From positions 95,349-153,254 of the forward strand of contig NZ_WJIF01000010.1 in NCBI RefSeq assembly GCF_009647605.1: DNA of 57,906 nt. The letters run 5' to 3'. The notes under the pieces were generated by a model that did no database searches, was not told the origin of the DNA, and was given only the letters and a program-made list of their open reading frames with translations. Shown one piece after another: positions 41,302 to 49,997 of the stretch (position 1 is the first letter of the stretch; each line of letters begins with the position of its first letter). Both the position numbers and the translations under genes were made by a program. The stretch comes from Agromyces agglutinans. GTDB taxonomy: Bacteria; Actinomycetota; Actinomycetes; Actinomycetales; Microbacteriaceae.

Positions 41302-41709
41302 TCAGCGCCGCGGCCCGGTCGACCAGATCGCGAGCCAGACGAGCAGCGGCTGGAACAGCAGCCGGATGCCGCGCTTCGCGTCGCTGTCGAGCCCGAACCC
41401 GTCGCGGCGCTCGGTGAACTGGGCGAGGTTGCCGGGGAACACGGCCGCGAAGAACGCTGCGACGATCCAGCCGATGCGACTCCGCTCCTTCGGCAGCGCC
41501 ACGAGTGCGGCGCCGAGGCCGATCTCGGCGACGCCCGACCCGACGACGACCGCGTCGGCGTCCATCGGCACCCACGGCGGCACCTGGGCGCGGAACTCAC
41601 GGCGCGCCCAGAAGAGATGGCTCACCCCGGCGAAGACCAGGAAGCCGGCGAGCGACCAGCGCCCGACCGTACGCGCGCGGGTGGTGGCCGGTGTCTTCGC
41701 TCGGGGCAT
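41302..41709 (-). CDS. DoxX-like small membrane protein
   Basis: 135 residues with about four hydrophobic segments (LAGFLVFAGVSHLFW; VGSGVAEIGLGAALVAL; IGWIVAAFFAAVFPGNL; LLVWLAIWS). The GVSHLFWAR...FPGNLAQFTERRDGFGLDSDAKR sequence is typical of the DoxX-like family found in Microbacteriaceae. A clear SD (CGGAGGAACG) precedes the ATG. Function unknown, possibly quinone or redox related. Confidence 0.75.
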   Translation of the reverse strand: MPRAKTPATTRARTVGRWSLAGFLVFAGVSHLFWARREFRAQVPPWVPMDADAVVVGSGVAEIGLGAALVALPKERSRIGWIVAAFFAAVFPGNLAQFTERRDGFGLDSDAKRGIRLLFQPLLVWLAIWSTGPRR

Positions 41710-41779
41710 CGTTCCTCCGCTCGTGCCCGCGAGGCGGGCGATGGTTCCACGCTAGGCGTCGCGTCGCCGATGCGCGAGA

Positions 41780-43321
41780 TCAGCCCGGCAACAACTCGCG
41801 GAGCGCCTCGATCGTGTCGGCCTCACCTGCGCGCTTGTCGTCGCGATACGCCTTGACCCGAGCGAAGCGCAGGGCGACGCCACCCGGGTAGCGCGTCGAG
41901 CGCTGCACGCCGTCGATCGCGATCTCGACCACGGTGACGGGTTCGACGAACACCGCCTGCGCGGTGCGGTGCGTCTCGATCTGCGGGAAGTACTCCGTCT
42001 GCCAGGCGAGCAGGCGGTCGGTGAGGCCCTTGAAGGTCTTGCCGACCATGACGAATCCGCCCGGCGCGCCGAACCGGCCGTCGGGATCGCGGGCGCCGAG
42101 GTGCAGGTTCGAGAGCAACCCCGTGCGACGCCCGTACCCCCACTCGGCGGCGAGCACGACGAGGTCGTAGGTGAGCACGGGCTTGACCTTGATCCAGCTG
42201 GATCCGCGGCGGCCGGCCGCGTAGGTCGAGTCGATCGCCTTGACGACCACGCCCTCGTGGCCGGCCGCGAGCGCCTCGCGCGAGACGCGCTCGGCGACCG
42301 CCGGATCGGCGGTCACCTCGCCCGGGATGCGGTGGTCGGGAGCGATGCGCGCGAGTTCGGCACGCCGCGTCGCGAGCGACTCGTCGATGAGGTCGCGCCC
42401 GTCGACGTGCAGCACGTCGAAGAACCACGGATGCAGCAGCGCCTCGCGCGCCGTCTCCGCGCCGAACCGCGACATCGTGTCTTGGAAGGGCCGCGGTGCG
42501 TCCTCTTCGTCGAGCGCGAGCGTCTCGCCATCGAGGATCACGCGGTCGACCGCGAAGCCGCGCACGACCTCGACGACCTCGGGCAGCCGCGACGTGATGT
42601 CGGCGAGGTTGCGGGTGAACACGCGCACGTCGTCGGCGTCGCGATGCACCTGGATGCGAGCGCCATCGAGCTTGAACTCCACGGATGCCTCGCCGGTCGA
42701 CTCGATCGCCTCGGCCGGCGTCGCCGCGGTCGCGGCCAGCATGGGCAGCACGGGGCGGCCGACGACGAGGCCGACGGCCTCGAGTGCACCCGGCTCGGCC
42801 GGATCGACGACGAGGGCGAGCCGTGCGGTCTCGCCGAGGTCGCCGGTGAGCATCGCGGCGCGGCGCACCACGGGGCCCGGCCGGTCGGCGGCACGGGCGA
42901 TCGCGTCGACGAGCACACCCTCGAGCGCCCCGGTGCGCATCTCGCCGAGCAGCACCCGCCCGATGAAGTCGCGTTCGCGCGCCGTCGCGCGGCCGGTCAG
43001 GGTGCCGAGCTCCGCGGCCCGCGCGGCGGCCGAACCCGAACCGGTCGCCGCCTGGAGGGCATCGAGGGCACGGTCGAGGTCTGCGACGGTCAGGGTCGGT
43101 TCGTCGGGTGCGTCGCCGGCGGCCTCGGCCGCGGCCGCCCACCCCCGCCAGCCGACGCCCACGCGCCCCTGGCGCGGCTTCGCGAGGAGGAACCCGATCG
43201 CCGGCGCCAGCTCGTCGGCCTCGAGGCCGCGGAGGAGCCCGGCGAGGGCGTCGACCTTCGCGAGGCGCGACCGCGTCGCGGAAACGGCCTCGGTGACGCC
43301 GACCAACTCGTCGAGCAGCAT
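41780..43321 (-). CDS. ligB: ATP-dependent DNA ligase
   Basis: 513 residues. N-terminal DNA-binding domain (1-~190), adenylation domain with active-site Lys217 in VEFKLDGARIQVHR (KxDG), motifs HPWFFDVLHVDG, HEGVVVKAID and SSWIKVKPVLTYDLVV, and a C-terminal OB-fold. The layout matches the LigB family of actinobacteria, seals nicks with ATP, and is an accessory to NAD-dependent LigA in repair. The start MLLDELVGV at 43321 is chosen; an in-frame extension to 43384 has no coding character. Confidence 0.87.
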   Translation of the reverse strand: MLLDELVGVTEAVSATRSRLAKVDALAGLLRGLEADELAPAIGFLLAKPRQGRVGVGWRGWAAAAEAAGDAPDEPTLTVADLDRALDALQAATGSGSAAARAAELGTLTGRATARERDFIGRVLLGEMRTGALEGVLVDAIARAADRPGPVVRRAAMLTGDLGETARLALVVDPAEPGALEAVGLVVGRPVLPMLAATAATPAEAIESTGEASVEFKLDGARIQVHRDADDVRVFTRNLADITSRLPEVVEVVRGFAVDRVILDGETLALDEEDAPRPFQDTMSRFGAETAREALLHPWFFDVLHVDGRDLIDESLATRRAELARIAPDHRIPGEVTADPAVAERVSREALAAGHEGVVVKAIDSTYAAGRRGSSWIKVKPVLTYDLVVLAAEWGYGRRTGLLSNLHLGARDPDGRFGAPGGFVMVGKTFKGLTDRLLAWQTEYFPQIETHRTAQAVFVEPVTVVEIAIDGVQRSTRYPGGVALRFARVKAYRDDKRAGEADTIEALRELLPG

Positions 43322-43390
43322 GCTCGCAGTCTTCCACCACCCGCCGACGCCGCGGCATCCTGATCCGCTCCCTCCTCTCCCCACCCCGAA

Positions 43391-43471
43391 CGCGATTCAG
43401 GAAGATCGCTCGGACCCGCCGTCACCGAGCGGCGCCGAGACGGCGTGTCGTCGAAATCTTCCTGAAGCGCG
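43391..43471. repeat. Palindromic repeat element, copy B
   Basis: 81 bp bounded by CGCGATTCAGGAA and TTCCTGAAGCGCG with an internal GAGCGGCGCC palindromic core and GGCGTGTCGTCGA before the right arm. It is in the same orientation as copy C, 152 bp away. The rest of the gap 43322-43768 is GC-rich with GGATGCC heptamers and a shared CGGATGCCACAGCGAGCG after each copy. Confidence 0.7.
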
Positions 43472-43542
43472 AATCGAGGCGGCGGGCGGATGCCACAGCG
43501 AGCGCCCGAGCGGATGCCTCGGCATCCGAACTCCCACCCGAA

Positions 43543-43623
43543 CGCGATTCAGGAAGATCGCTCGGACACGCCGGCACCGAGCGGCGCCGAGTCGGCGTGT
43601 CGTCGAGATATTCCTGAATCGCG
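43543..43623. repeat. Palindromic repeat element, copy C
   Basis: 81 bp, ends CGCGATTCAGGAA and TTCCTGAATCGCG exactly inverted. About 90% identical by eye to copy B, including the core and the trailing CGGATGCCACAGCGAGCG, so the pair probably arose by local duplication of a unit longer than the palindrome. Confidence 0.7.
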
Positions 43624-43755
43624 AACCGGGGCGACGGGAAGATGCCGCGAGTCGGGCGGCACGCGGATGCCACAGCGAGCGGCGAGCGGCCGACGACGGG
43701 CGGATGCCGCGGCGTGCCGAGCCGGCGACCACTTGACGGATACGCCACGATCCGC

Positions 43756-43769
43756 TGCAATATATTGCA
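43756..43769. promoter_or_regulatory. TGCAATATATTGCA operator palindrome
   Basis: A perfect 14-bp palindrome whose last base is the A of the GntR ATG. It is the most AT-rich stretch for kilobases, so it may double as the -10 region and autoregulatory site of the ACC-deaminase regulator. Confidence 0.55.
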
Positions 43770-44491
43770 TGCCGCTGCCCGCCGCCGTTCGTCCGAGTTC
43801 GTTGCGCGACTACGCGTACGCCGAACTCCGCGACGCGATCGTGAGCGGCCGGCTCGCGCCGGGCGAGCGGCTGCGCGACCCCGAGCTCGAGCAGTGGCTC
43901 GGCGTCAGCCGCACCCCCATCCGCGAGGCGATCGCGCGGCTCGAGCTCGCGGGCCTCGTGCAGACCCGCCGCGCGAAGCAGACGGTCGTCGCACCGCTCG
44001 ACGCTCGCACGGCCCTCGCCGCGCAGCGGATCGCGGCATCCCTGCACGAACTCGCCGTTCGCGAGGCGGTGCCGCAGCTCACCGACGCCGACCTCGAGGC
44101 CATGCGCCTGGCCAACGAGCGGTTCGACCGCGCGCTGCGCGCCGACGACGTCGACGCCGCGATCGCCGCTGACGACGAGTTCCACCGGGTCACCGTCGCC
44201 GCCAGCGCCAACCCGCTGCTGCCGGGCCTGCTCGAGCAGGTCACTCCCCTGCTCCGCCGACTGGAGCGTGCGAGGTTCGGCTCGCTGGCCGGGCGCGGCT
44301 CGGTCGCCGACCACGCCCGCATCATCGAGCTGTGCGCCGACGGCCGGGCCGACGAGGCGGCAGCCGCCGCCGGCGAGAACTGGTCGACCCTCGGCCGCCT
44401 GCTCCACCTCGACGACGAGGTCGACCCGACCCCGCCACCCGCATCACCCGAGCCGACCCCATCACCCGAGCCGACCCCACCAGCCCCCTGA
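43769..44491 (+). CDS. GntR family regulator (FCD type), probable acdS regulator
   Basis: 240 residues. N-terminal winged HTH ([48 protein letters not shown]) with FCD-type helical effector domain ([62 protein letters not shown]). The last ~25 residues are Pro/Ser/Glu/Thr repeats. It begins at a 14-bp palindrome and lies 10 bp before acdS, as in actinobacterial acdAR-acdS pairs. Confidence 0.84.
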   Translation: MPLPAAVRPSSLRDYAYAELRDAIVSGRLAPGERLRDPELEQWLGVSRTPIREAIARLELAGLVQTRRAKQTVVAPLDARTALAAQRIAASLHELAVREAVPQLTDADLEAMRLANERFDRALRADDVDAAIAADDEFHRVTVAASANPLLPGLLEQVTPLLRRLERARFGSLAGRGSVADHARIIELCADGRADEAAAAAGENWSTLGRLLHLDDEVDPTPPPASPEPTPSPEPTPPAP

Positions 44492-44501
44492 AGGAGCATC
44501 C

Positions 44502-45524
44502 ATGGCCCTCGCCGACTTCCCCCGGCACCCGCTCACGTTCGGCCCGAGCCCGATCCATCCGGTCGACCGGCTGAGCGCCCACCTCGGCGGCGCGCGCGTC
44601 TGGATGAAGCGCGAGGACGTGAACAGCGGCCTCGCCTTCGGCGGCAACAAGACGCGCAAGCTCGAGTACCTCGTGCCCGACGCGCTCGCGAAGGGCGCCG
44701 ACACCCTCGTGTCGATCGGCGGCGTGCAGTCGAACCACACCCGCCAGGTCGCCGCCGTCGCCGCGCACCTGGGCATGAAGGCCGTGCTCGTGCAGGAGCA
44801 GTGGGTCGACTGGCCCGACGCCGTGAACGACCGGGTCGGCAACATCCTGCTGTCGCGGCTCATGGGTGCCGACGTGCGCCTGTCGCCCGCGGGCTTCAGC
44901 ATCGGGTTCCGCGATTCGTGGAAGCAGGCGATCGCCGACGTCGAGGCATCCGGCGGCGTGCCCTACGCCATCCCCGCCGGGGCATCCGATCACCCGCTGG
45001 GCGGACTCGGGTTCGCGAACTGGGCGCACGAGGTCGCCGCGCAGGAGGCCGAGCTCGGCGTCTTCTTCGACACGATCGTCGTGTGCGCCGTCACCGGGTC
45101 GACCCAGGCCGGCATGATCGCCGGTTTCGCCGACCTCGAGGAGCACTTCGGCGGGCGCCCGCGCCGGGTCATCGGCATCGACGCGTCGGCGAAGCTCGAC
45201 GAGACCCGCGACCAGGTCGCGCGCATCGCCCGCAGCACGGCGTCGCTGATCGGCCTCGGCCGCGACCTGCGCGACGACGAGATCACCGTGCGAGGCGGCT
45301 GGGCCGGTGACGAGTACGGCATCCCGGTGGAGTCCACCGACGAGGCGATGCGCCTGACCGGCGGCCTCGAGGGCGTGATCCTCGACCCCGTCTACGAAGG
45401 CAAGTCGATGGCGGGCCTCATCGACCTCGTCTCGAGCGGCGAGATCCCGCGCGACTCGAACGTGCTCTACGCCCACCTCGGCGGGCAGCCCGCGATCAAC
45501 GCCTACAGCGGCCGGTACCACTGA
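44502..45524 (+). CDS. acdS: 1-aminocyclopropane-1-carboxylate deaminase
   Basis: 340 residues. PLP Lys50 in [12 protein letters not shown], Ser77 in [10 protein letters not shown], Tyr272 (GDEYGIP), Tyr298-Glu299 ([11 protein letters not shown]) and Leu327 (YAHLGGQP) correspond to AcdS K51, S78, Y268, Y294/E295 and L322. The Glu/Leu pair separates true ACC deaminases from D-cysteine desulfhydrases. It cleaves the plant ethylene precursor ACC to 2-oxobutyrate and ammonia, a plant-growth-promoting trait. AAGGAG precedes the ATG. Confidence 0.88.
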   Translation: MALADFPRHPLTFGPSPIHPVDRLSAHLGGARVWMKREDVNSGLAFGGNKTRKLEYLVPDALAKGADTLVSIGGVQSNHTRQVAAVAAHLGMKAVLVQEQWVDWPDAVNDRVGNILLSRLMGADVRLSPAGFSIGFRDSWKQAIADVEASGGVPYAIPAGASDHPLGGLGFANWAHEVAAQEAELGVFFDTIVVCAVTGSTQAGMIAGFADLEEHFGGRPRRVIGIDASAKLDETRDQVARIARSTASLIGLGRDLRDDEITVRGGWAGDEYGIPVESTDEAMRLTGGLEGVILDPVYEGKSMAGLIDLVSSGEIPRDSNVLYAHLGGQPAINAYSGRYH

Positions 45525-45546
45525 CCTGCGGCCGGAAGGTGCGGGC

Positions 45547-45568
45547 GCCGGCAGCGCAGCGCGCCGGC
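45547..45568 (+). terminator. Possible terminator hairpin after acdS
   Basis: GCCGGC (45547-45552) and GCCGGC (45563-45568) form a 6-bp stem with a 10-nt loop in the convergent gap after acdS. Confidence 0.35.
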
Positions 45569-45571
45569 TGA

Positions 45572-45631
45572 CGGATGCCTCGCCGCCGCACCGCCCGGAT
45601 GCCTCGCCGCCGCGCCGCCGGCGGATGCCTC
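45572..45631. repeat. Three ~25-bp repeats with GGATGCCTC
   Basis: GGATGCCTC recurs at 45573, 45598 and 45622 with CGCCGCCGC-type spacers, ending in the stop region of the LLM gene. This is a local concentration of the heptamer seen throughout the window. Confidence 0.6.
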
Positions 45632-46511
45632 AGCCGGCGACCCGGCGCACCACCTCGCCGACCGAGCCCATGAACCCCTCGAGGTCGGGCTCGTCGGCAG
45701 TCGGCTGCAGGATCACCGCCGTCGCACCGGCCGCGGCGTAGCGGTCGACGGTCGCGACGACCTCGTCGAGATCGCCGGCGGCGACACGCGAGGGATCGGC
45801 CGTGGCATCCCAGGTCGCGAGGTCGGCGATCGCTCGGGCGCGCGCGTCGTCACCGCCGAACGCGGTGTTCAGGAAGACGACGATCTCGGGCGGCCCGTCG
45901 AGTCCGGCCGCTTCGCGCCCTGCTCGCACGATCGCCGCCGACTCGGCGATGCGCTCGGTCGACGCGCCGGCCGGGATGATCGTGCCGTCGGCGACCTCGC
46001 CCGTCAGGTGCAGCGTCTTGGGGCCCTCGCCGGCGGCGAACACGGCCGGCGGGCTCGCGGGCGGCCAGTCGAGCCGCACCCGGTCGAGCCGCACGTACCG
46101 GCCGTCGGTCGTGACCTCCTCGCCCGCGAGCAGCGCGCGCAACGCGGGCGCGTACTCGCGCATGAGCGTGAGGGGTGACGCGACGCGGGCGCCGATCTGC
46201 CCCATCCAGTCGAGCACGCCGTGGCCGACGCCCGGGATCAGTCGGCCCGGGAAGAGCCGCTCGATCGTCGCGATCTCCATCGCCAGGGTCGCGACGTTGC
46301 GCATCGGCATGGGGGCGATGCCGATGCCGATGCGCAGGCGCTCGGTCCACGCCAGCGCGGCGGAGGCCGTCGCGAACGCCGATTCGCGGAAGCAGTCCTC
46401 CCACAGCCACACCTCGGGCACCCCGGCCGCCTCGGCGGCCTCGACCGCGGCACGCAGCCGCTCGGGCGGGAAGGACGGCTGGAAGATGGCTCCGATGCGC
46501 GGTGAGGTCAT
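45630..46511 (-). CDS. LLM class F420/flavin-dependent oxidoreductase
   Basis: 293 residues of the luciferase-like monooxygenase superfamily. Barrel signatures RIGAIFQPSFPPERL, AGVPEVWLWEDCFRESAFATA, RIGIGIAPMPMRNVATLAMEIATIERLFPGRLIPGVGHG and EVADGTIIPAG are typical of F420-dependent members common in actinobacteria. An in-frame ATG at 46520 would add three residues. Substrate unknown; its 3' neighbour is the convergent acdS gene. Confidence 0.82.
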   Translation of the reverse strand: MTSPRIGAIFQPSFPPERLRAAVEAAEAAGVPEVWLWEDCFRESAFATASAALAWTERLRIGIGIAPMPMRNVATLAMEIATIERLFPGRLIPGVGHGVLDWMGQIGARVASPLTLMREYAPALRALLAGEEVTTDGRYVRLDRVRLDWPPASPPAVFAAGEGPKTLHLTGEVADGTIIPAGASTERIAESAAIVRAGREAAGLDGPPEIVVFLNTAFGGDDARARAIADLATWDATADPSRVAAGDLDEVVATVDRYAAAGATAVILQPTADEPDLEGFMGSVGEVVRRVAG

Positions 46512-46537
46512 GGGTTCCATGCTGGCAGGTGCGGCCG

Positions 46538-46624
46538 ACGGGCGCAGGCCGCCCCCGGCGGCGCACGCCGCTTACGGGCGCAGGCCGCCCCCGTCGGCAC
46601 CCGCGGCCGACGGGCGCAGGCCGG
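46538..46624. repeat. 36-bp tandem repeat (about 2.4 copies)
   Basis: ACGGGCGCAGGCCG starts at 46538, 46574 and 46610, exactly 36 bp apart; the first two units also share the following CCCCCG. It lies in the 136-bp gap between the LLM start and the ArsR-like stop. Confidence 0.6.
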
Positions 46625-46647
46625 CACGGCCGTGGCCTCCGCACCGG

Positions 46648-47637
46648 TCAGAGCGCCGCGCCGACCACCGCCTCCCCGAGCGGTGTGCGCAGGTGCAGCA
46701 CCTTCGCACCGTCGCGCGTGCTGCGCACGAGCCCGGCGTCGCGCAGCACCGCGAGATGGTGCGAGGCCGTCGAGATCGCGAGCTCCGCATCCGCGGCGAC
46801 CTGCGACGTGGTGCGCGCCTCGTGCGCGGTGAGCAGGATGCCCGCCCGCGCCGGCCCGAGCAGCGCTCCGAGCGCGCGCTCGGCCTCTGCGGGGTCTCGC
46901 GCCCAGGTCTCGGTCACGCCCTGCGCCGGGTAGAACAGCGTCGGCTGCGCGGGCGGCTCGGTGAGCACGGTGCAGCCCGCGGAGCCGAGCACGCTCGGCA
47001 CGAGCACGAGCCCGCTGCCGCGGCAGTCGAGCGTCTCGCTGTGCCAGCGCATCGCGACGCGCACCGAGTCCGAATGCCACTCGACCGATCGGTGCAGGCC
47101 GCTCGCCATGGCGGCGATGCCGTCGGTGGCGATGCGACGCGAGCGCACGGCGATGTCGGCCCGCAGCAGCCGTTCGACCTGGGTCCACACGGGCGCGAGG
47201 ATGGCCTGCCACACGTCGCTCCAGGCGTCGGCGATCATCTCGCAGGCGCGTTCGGGCTCGTCGTGCATGCGCCGGATGGCCTGCTGCCGCGCCCCCGTCG
47301 ACCGCGCGATCATCTTGTCGAGGTCGACGAGCATCGGGCCGACGGGCACCTCGCGCAGCCGCGCCGCCTCGTCGTCGGGGGTCATGTCCCAGGCGGGTGT
47401 CGCCGTGAAGAAGTCGGGGAAGTACCCCTCCGGTCCGATCAGCAGCGCGAGCACGTCGAACGACTCGCGCGGCACGCGGGTTCGCACCGCGCGCAGCCAT
47501 CCCCACTGCAGCGGATGCTCCGCCGGGCGCTGCAGCACGCGCACGGCGTGGCACAGCTCGTGCCCCGGAGAGATGCCGAACCGGATCGCGGAGATGTCGT
47601 CGGGCGCGAGCCGGAAATCCACGAAGTTTCGATCCAC
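46648..47637 (-). CDS. ArsR-type winged-helix regulator with long N-terminal domain
   Basis: 329 residues from GTG 47637. The C-terminal ~90 residues are an ArsR winged helix (ILLTAHEARTTSQVAADAELAISTASHHLAVLRDAGLVRSTRDGAKVLHLRTPLGEAV); the N-terminal ~230 residues match the DUF5937 family (VDRNFVDFRLAPDDISAIRFGISPGHELCHAV). No metal-binding Cys motif is evident in the HTH. TACTCT is 6 nt before GTG, which decides the start over a far upstream in-frame ATG at 47949. Confidence 0.82.
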   Translation of the reverse strand: MDRNFVDFRLAPDDISAIRFGISPGHELCHAVRVLQRPAEHPLQWGWLRAVRTRVPRESFDVLALLIGPEGYFPDFFTATPAWDMTPDDEAARLREVPVGPMLVDLDKMIARSTGARQQAIRRMHDEPERACEMIADAWSDVWQAILAPVWTQVERLLRADIAVRSRRIATDGIAAMASGLHRSVEWHSDSVRVAMRWHSETLDCRGSGLVLVPSVLGSAGCTVLTEPPAQPTLFYPAQGVTETWARDPAEAERALGALLGPARAGILLTAHEARTTSQVAADAELAISTASHHLAVLRDAGLVRSTRDGAKVLHLRTPLGEAVVGAAL

Positions 47638-47715
47638 CTCGAAAGAGTATCGGCGCGGATGCCCCGTGGCCGAGGCTGTTCGCACACTCACACGAACACC
47701 TACCGAGGAGCATCC

Positions 47716-48003
47716 ATGTCGTTCCAGGCCTACCTCGACAACGTCGAGGCGAAGACGGGCATCACCCCGCGGCAGTTCATCGAACTCGCGCGCGAGCAGG
47801 GCTTCGACGAGTCGACCAAGACCACGCCGATCGTGACCTGGCTGAAGGCCGACTACGGCCTCGGCCACGGCCACGCGATGGCGATCGCGCACGTCATCAC
47901 GAAGGGCGACCGCATCGACCCCAAGCACGTGAACTCGGGCGGCACGCACTCCGATCCCTCTGACCGCCTCTGGCTCGACGGCGTCGCGACGAAGCCGGCC
48001 TGA
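47716..48003 (+). CDS. DUF4287 domain protein
   Basis: 95 residues. FQAYLDNVEAKTGITPRQFIELAREQGFDE and WLKADYGLGHGHAMAIAHVI define DUF4287, a small helical domain of unknown function found in actinobacteria. Clear SD GAGGAG precedes the ATG. It is divergent from the ArsR-like gene. Confidence 0.8.
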   Translation: MSFQAYLDNVEAKTGITPRQFIELAREQGFDESTKTTPIVTWLKADYGLGHGHAMAIAHVITKGDRIDPKHVNSGGTHSDPSDRLWLDGVATKPA

Positions 48004-48074
48004 CCGCTTCCCCGTGCCCTTCCGGTGGTGGGCCCCCTGACCCGAGGCTCAGGGGCTCCGCCTACCATCGAGGG

Positions 48075-48965
48075 GTGACCCTCCCGATGCTCGACGCCGC
48101 GGCATCCGCCCCGGTCGTCGTGCTCGACGCCTCCGACTGGCGCGAGCGCGAGCGCGCGCACGCCGAGCGTGCCGACGCGCTGACCGCCGGGCATCGCGAG
48201 CGCGCGGCGCGGGGCGAGCGGCATCCGATCGAGGACTTCCTCTTCACCTACTACTCGTACTCGCCCGCGCTGCTGCGCCGCTGGCACCCCGGCGCGGGCG
48301 TCGCACTCGCGGATGCCTCGGCCGAGCCCCGCTCCGCGTGGCGCTGGTACGCGCCGGGGGCCGCTGCGGGTTCGCTCGTCGTCGATCGCGCCGCGATGGC
48401 GCGCGAGAAGGGCGCCCTGCTCGACGCCGTCGAGCGGATGCTCCGCCTCACCGCCGCGCGACCGGCCTCCTTCGGGTGCTTCGGGCTGCACGAGTGGGCC
48501 ATGGTGTACCGGCAGGACGAGCATCGGCATCCGGTTCCGCTCCGACTCGGCCAGACCGAGACCGACGGCGTCGTCGAGGCGCACGACCTGCGCTGCACGC
48601 ACATCGACGCGTTCCGCTTCTTCACGCCCGGCGCGGTGCCGCGCAATCGCTTCGCCCCGACGCGCGAGAGCCAGCCCGACCTCGAGCAGCCCGGCTGCCT
48701 GCACGCCAACATGGACGTCTACAAGTGGGCGGTCAAGCTCGGCCCGCTCGTGCCGGGCGAACTGCTGCTCGACGCGTTCGAGCTCGCGCGCGACATCCGG
48801 TACCTCGACATGCGCGCGTCACCGTACGACATGGAGCCCTGGGGCGGTGAGCCCGTTCGCATCGAGACCGCCGAGGGCAAGGCCGAGTACGTCAGGCTCC
48901 AGCGCGGCTTCGCCGAGCGCGCGAACGCGCTGCGCCGGAGCATCCTCGATGCCGCGTTCGCCTGA
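48075..48965 (+). CDS. 3-methyladenine DNA glycosylase family (name by family, activity unproven)
   Basis: 296 residues. The ERAARGERHPIEDFLFTYYSYSPALLRRWHPGAG and CTHIDAFRFFTPGA regions belong to an actinobacterial family often annotated as 3-methyladenine DNA glycosylase, but I see neither an HhH-GPD nor an AAG/Tag signature, so the name may be inherited. Rich in conserved His, Cys and aromatic residues (GCLHANMDVYKWAVK). GTG start with TACCAT exactly 6 nt upstream. Confidence 0.65.
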   Translation: MTLPMLDAAASAPVVVLDASDWRERERAHAERADALTAGHRERAARGERHPIEDFLFTYYSYSPALLRRWHPGAGVALADASAEPRSAWRWYAPGAAAGSLVVDRAAMAREKGALLDAVERMLRLTAARPASFGCFGLHEWAMVYRQDEHRHPVPLRLGQTETDGVVEAHDLRCTHIDAFRFFTPGAVPRNRFAPTRESQPDLEQPGCLHANMDVYKWAVKLGPLVPGELLLDAFELARDIRYLDMRASPYDMEPWGGEPVRIETAEGKAEYVRLQRGFAERANALRRSILDAAFA

Positions 48966-48971
48966 AGCGGC

Positions 48972-49763
48972 TCAGGCCGCGCGCCAGTAGCCGCAGAACA
49001 CGACGCTCGCCTTGGGCACGCCGCGGTCGTGCACGAGGTGGCGGCGCGCGCCCGTCGCGAGCTTCGACTCCCCCGCCGCGAACGCGTTGACCGTGCCGCC
49101 GAACTCGGGCAGGTCGCGCAGGCGCGCGAGCGCGGCCTCGGCCGGCGCCTGGCCCGGCGCGCGCAGCACCCAGTGCAACTCCATGCCCTCGGGCGCGTCG
49201 ACGTCCTGGCGGTCGTCGAGGTCGGAGATCTCGATCAGCGCGTCGCCGCGCGTGGTGCGCGGGAGGTCGCGCAGGATGCCGAGCACCGCGGGCAGGGCGC
49301 TCTCGTCGCCCACGAGCACGGTGCGATCGGCGTCGGCCTGCTTGAAGCCGCAACCCTGGTCGATGATCGCGAGCCGGTCGCCGACGGGCAGACGGCCCGC
49401 CCACGGACCCGCAACGCCCTCGTCGCCGTGCACGACGAAGTCGATGTCCATCTGGCGGAGTTCGGGACGGAATTCCCGCACGGTGTAGCTGCGGATCACC
49501 GGCCGGGTCGCGCGCGGCAGCGTCAGGTACTTGAGGTACGCCGCCGTGTTGAACGTGTCGGCGAGGTTGTCGAAGCGCGTGTGGTCGCTGGTCGGCACCG
49601 CGAGACGGAACCACTGGTCGAAGCCGAGGTGTCGCCAGCCGGCGAGCTCCTCGCCCTCGATCGTGAGACGCACGAAGTGCGGCGAGATGCGTCGGGCGTC
49701 GACGACCTCGGCCGTCACGAGGCCGGTTTCGGCATGGGTGACGACGATGTTGCTGGCGACCAC
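48972..49763 (-). CDS. Siderophore-interacting protein (SIP/ViuB family)
   Basis: 263 residues of the NADPH-dependent ferric-siderophore reductase family. FAD-binding RSYTVREF, later EDALIEISDL-like strand and the C-terminal NADPH-side FCGYWRA. Start GTG 49763 behind GGAGGAAG; the upstream TTG would begin inside the iron box. Acts in cytosolic release of iron from siderophores. An iron box overlaps its promoter. Confidence 0.85.
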   Translation of the reverse strand: MVASNIVVTHAETGLVTAEVVDARRISPHFVRLTIEGEELAGWRHLGFDQWFRLAVPTSDHTRFDNLADTFNTAAYLKYLTLPRATRPVIRSYTVREFRPELRQMDIDFVVHGDEGVAGPWAGRLPVGDRLAIIDQGCGFKQADADRTVLVGDESALPAVLGILRDLPRTTRGDALIEISDLDDRQDVDAPEGMELHWVLRAPGQAPAEAALARLRDLPEFGGTVNAFAAGESKLATGARRHLVHDRGVPKASVVFCGYWRAA

Positions 49764-49779
49764 GGGCTTCCTCCAAGAA

Positions 49780-49798
49780 TCAGGCAAGCCTTACCTTA
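49780..49798. promoter_or_regulatory. DtxR/IdeR-type iron box of the siderophore-interacting gene
   Basis: Minus-strand TAAGGTAAGGCTTGCCTGA, 14 of 19 matches to the DtxR box consensus by my count, ending 16 bp before the GTG start. Position and gene function agree with iron repression. Confidence 0.7.
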
Positions 49799-49997
49799 GC
49801 TGGCCGACGGCGCTCGGGCCAGTGCGGGTCGCCCGACGACGTTCGCGAAGATCCGGACCGCGCTCGGTACCGTGCGAAGGAGATTCCGCGCGACACGCAG
49901 GGTCGCGCCGGCGTGCCACCCGAGATCTCCGACGCGCGCGACGCGGGAGATCAGGCCGCCGGGGCCGCCGCGTCGCCGCGAACGGATGCCTCGCGCC

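Noticed and set aside
43391..43623. Two repeats 152 bp apart as a CRISPR-like array
   Set aside because: Only two units, each itself palindromic and 81 bp long, with no regular spacers and no cas genes.
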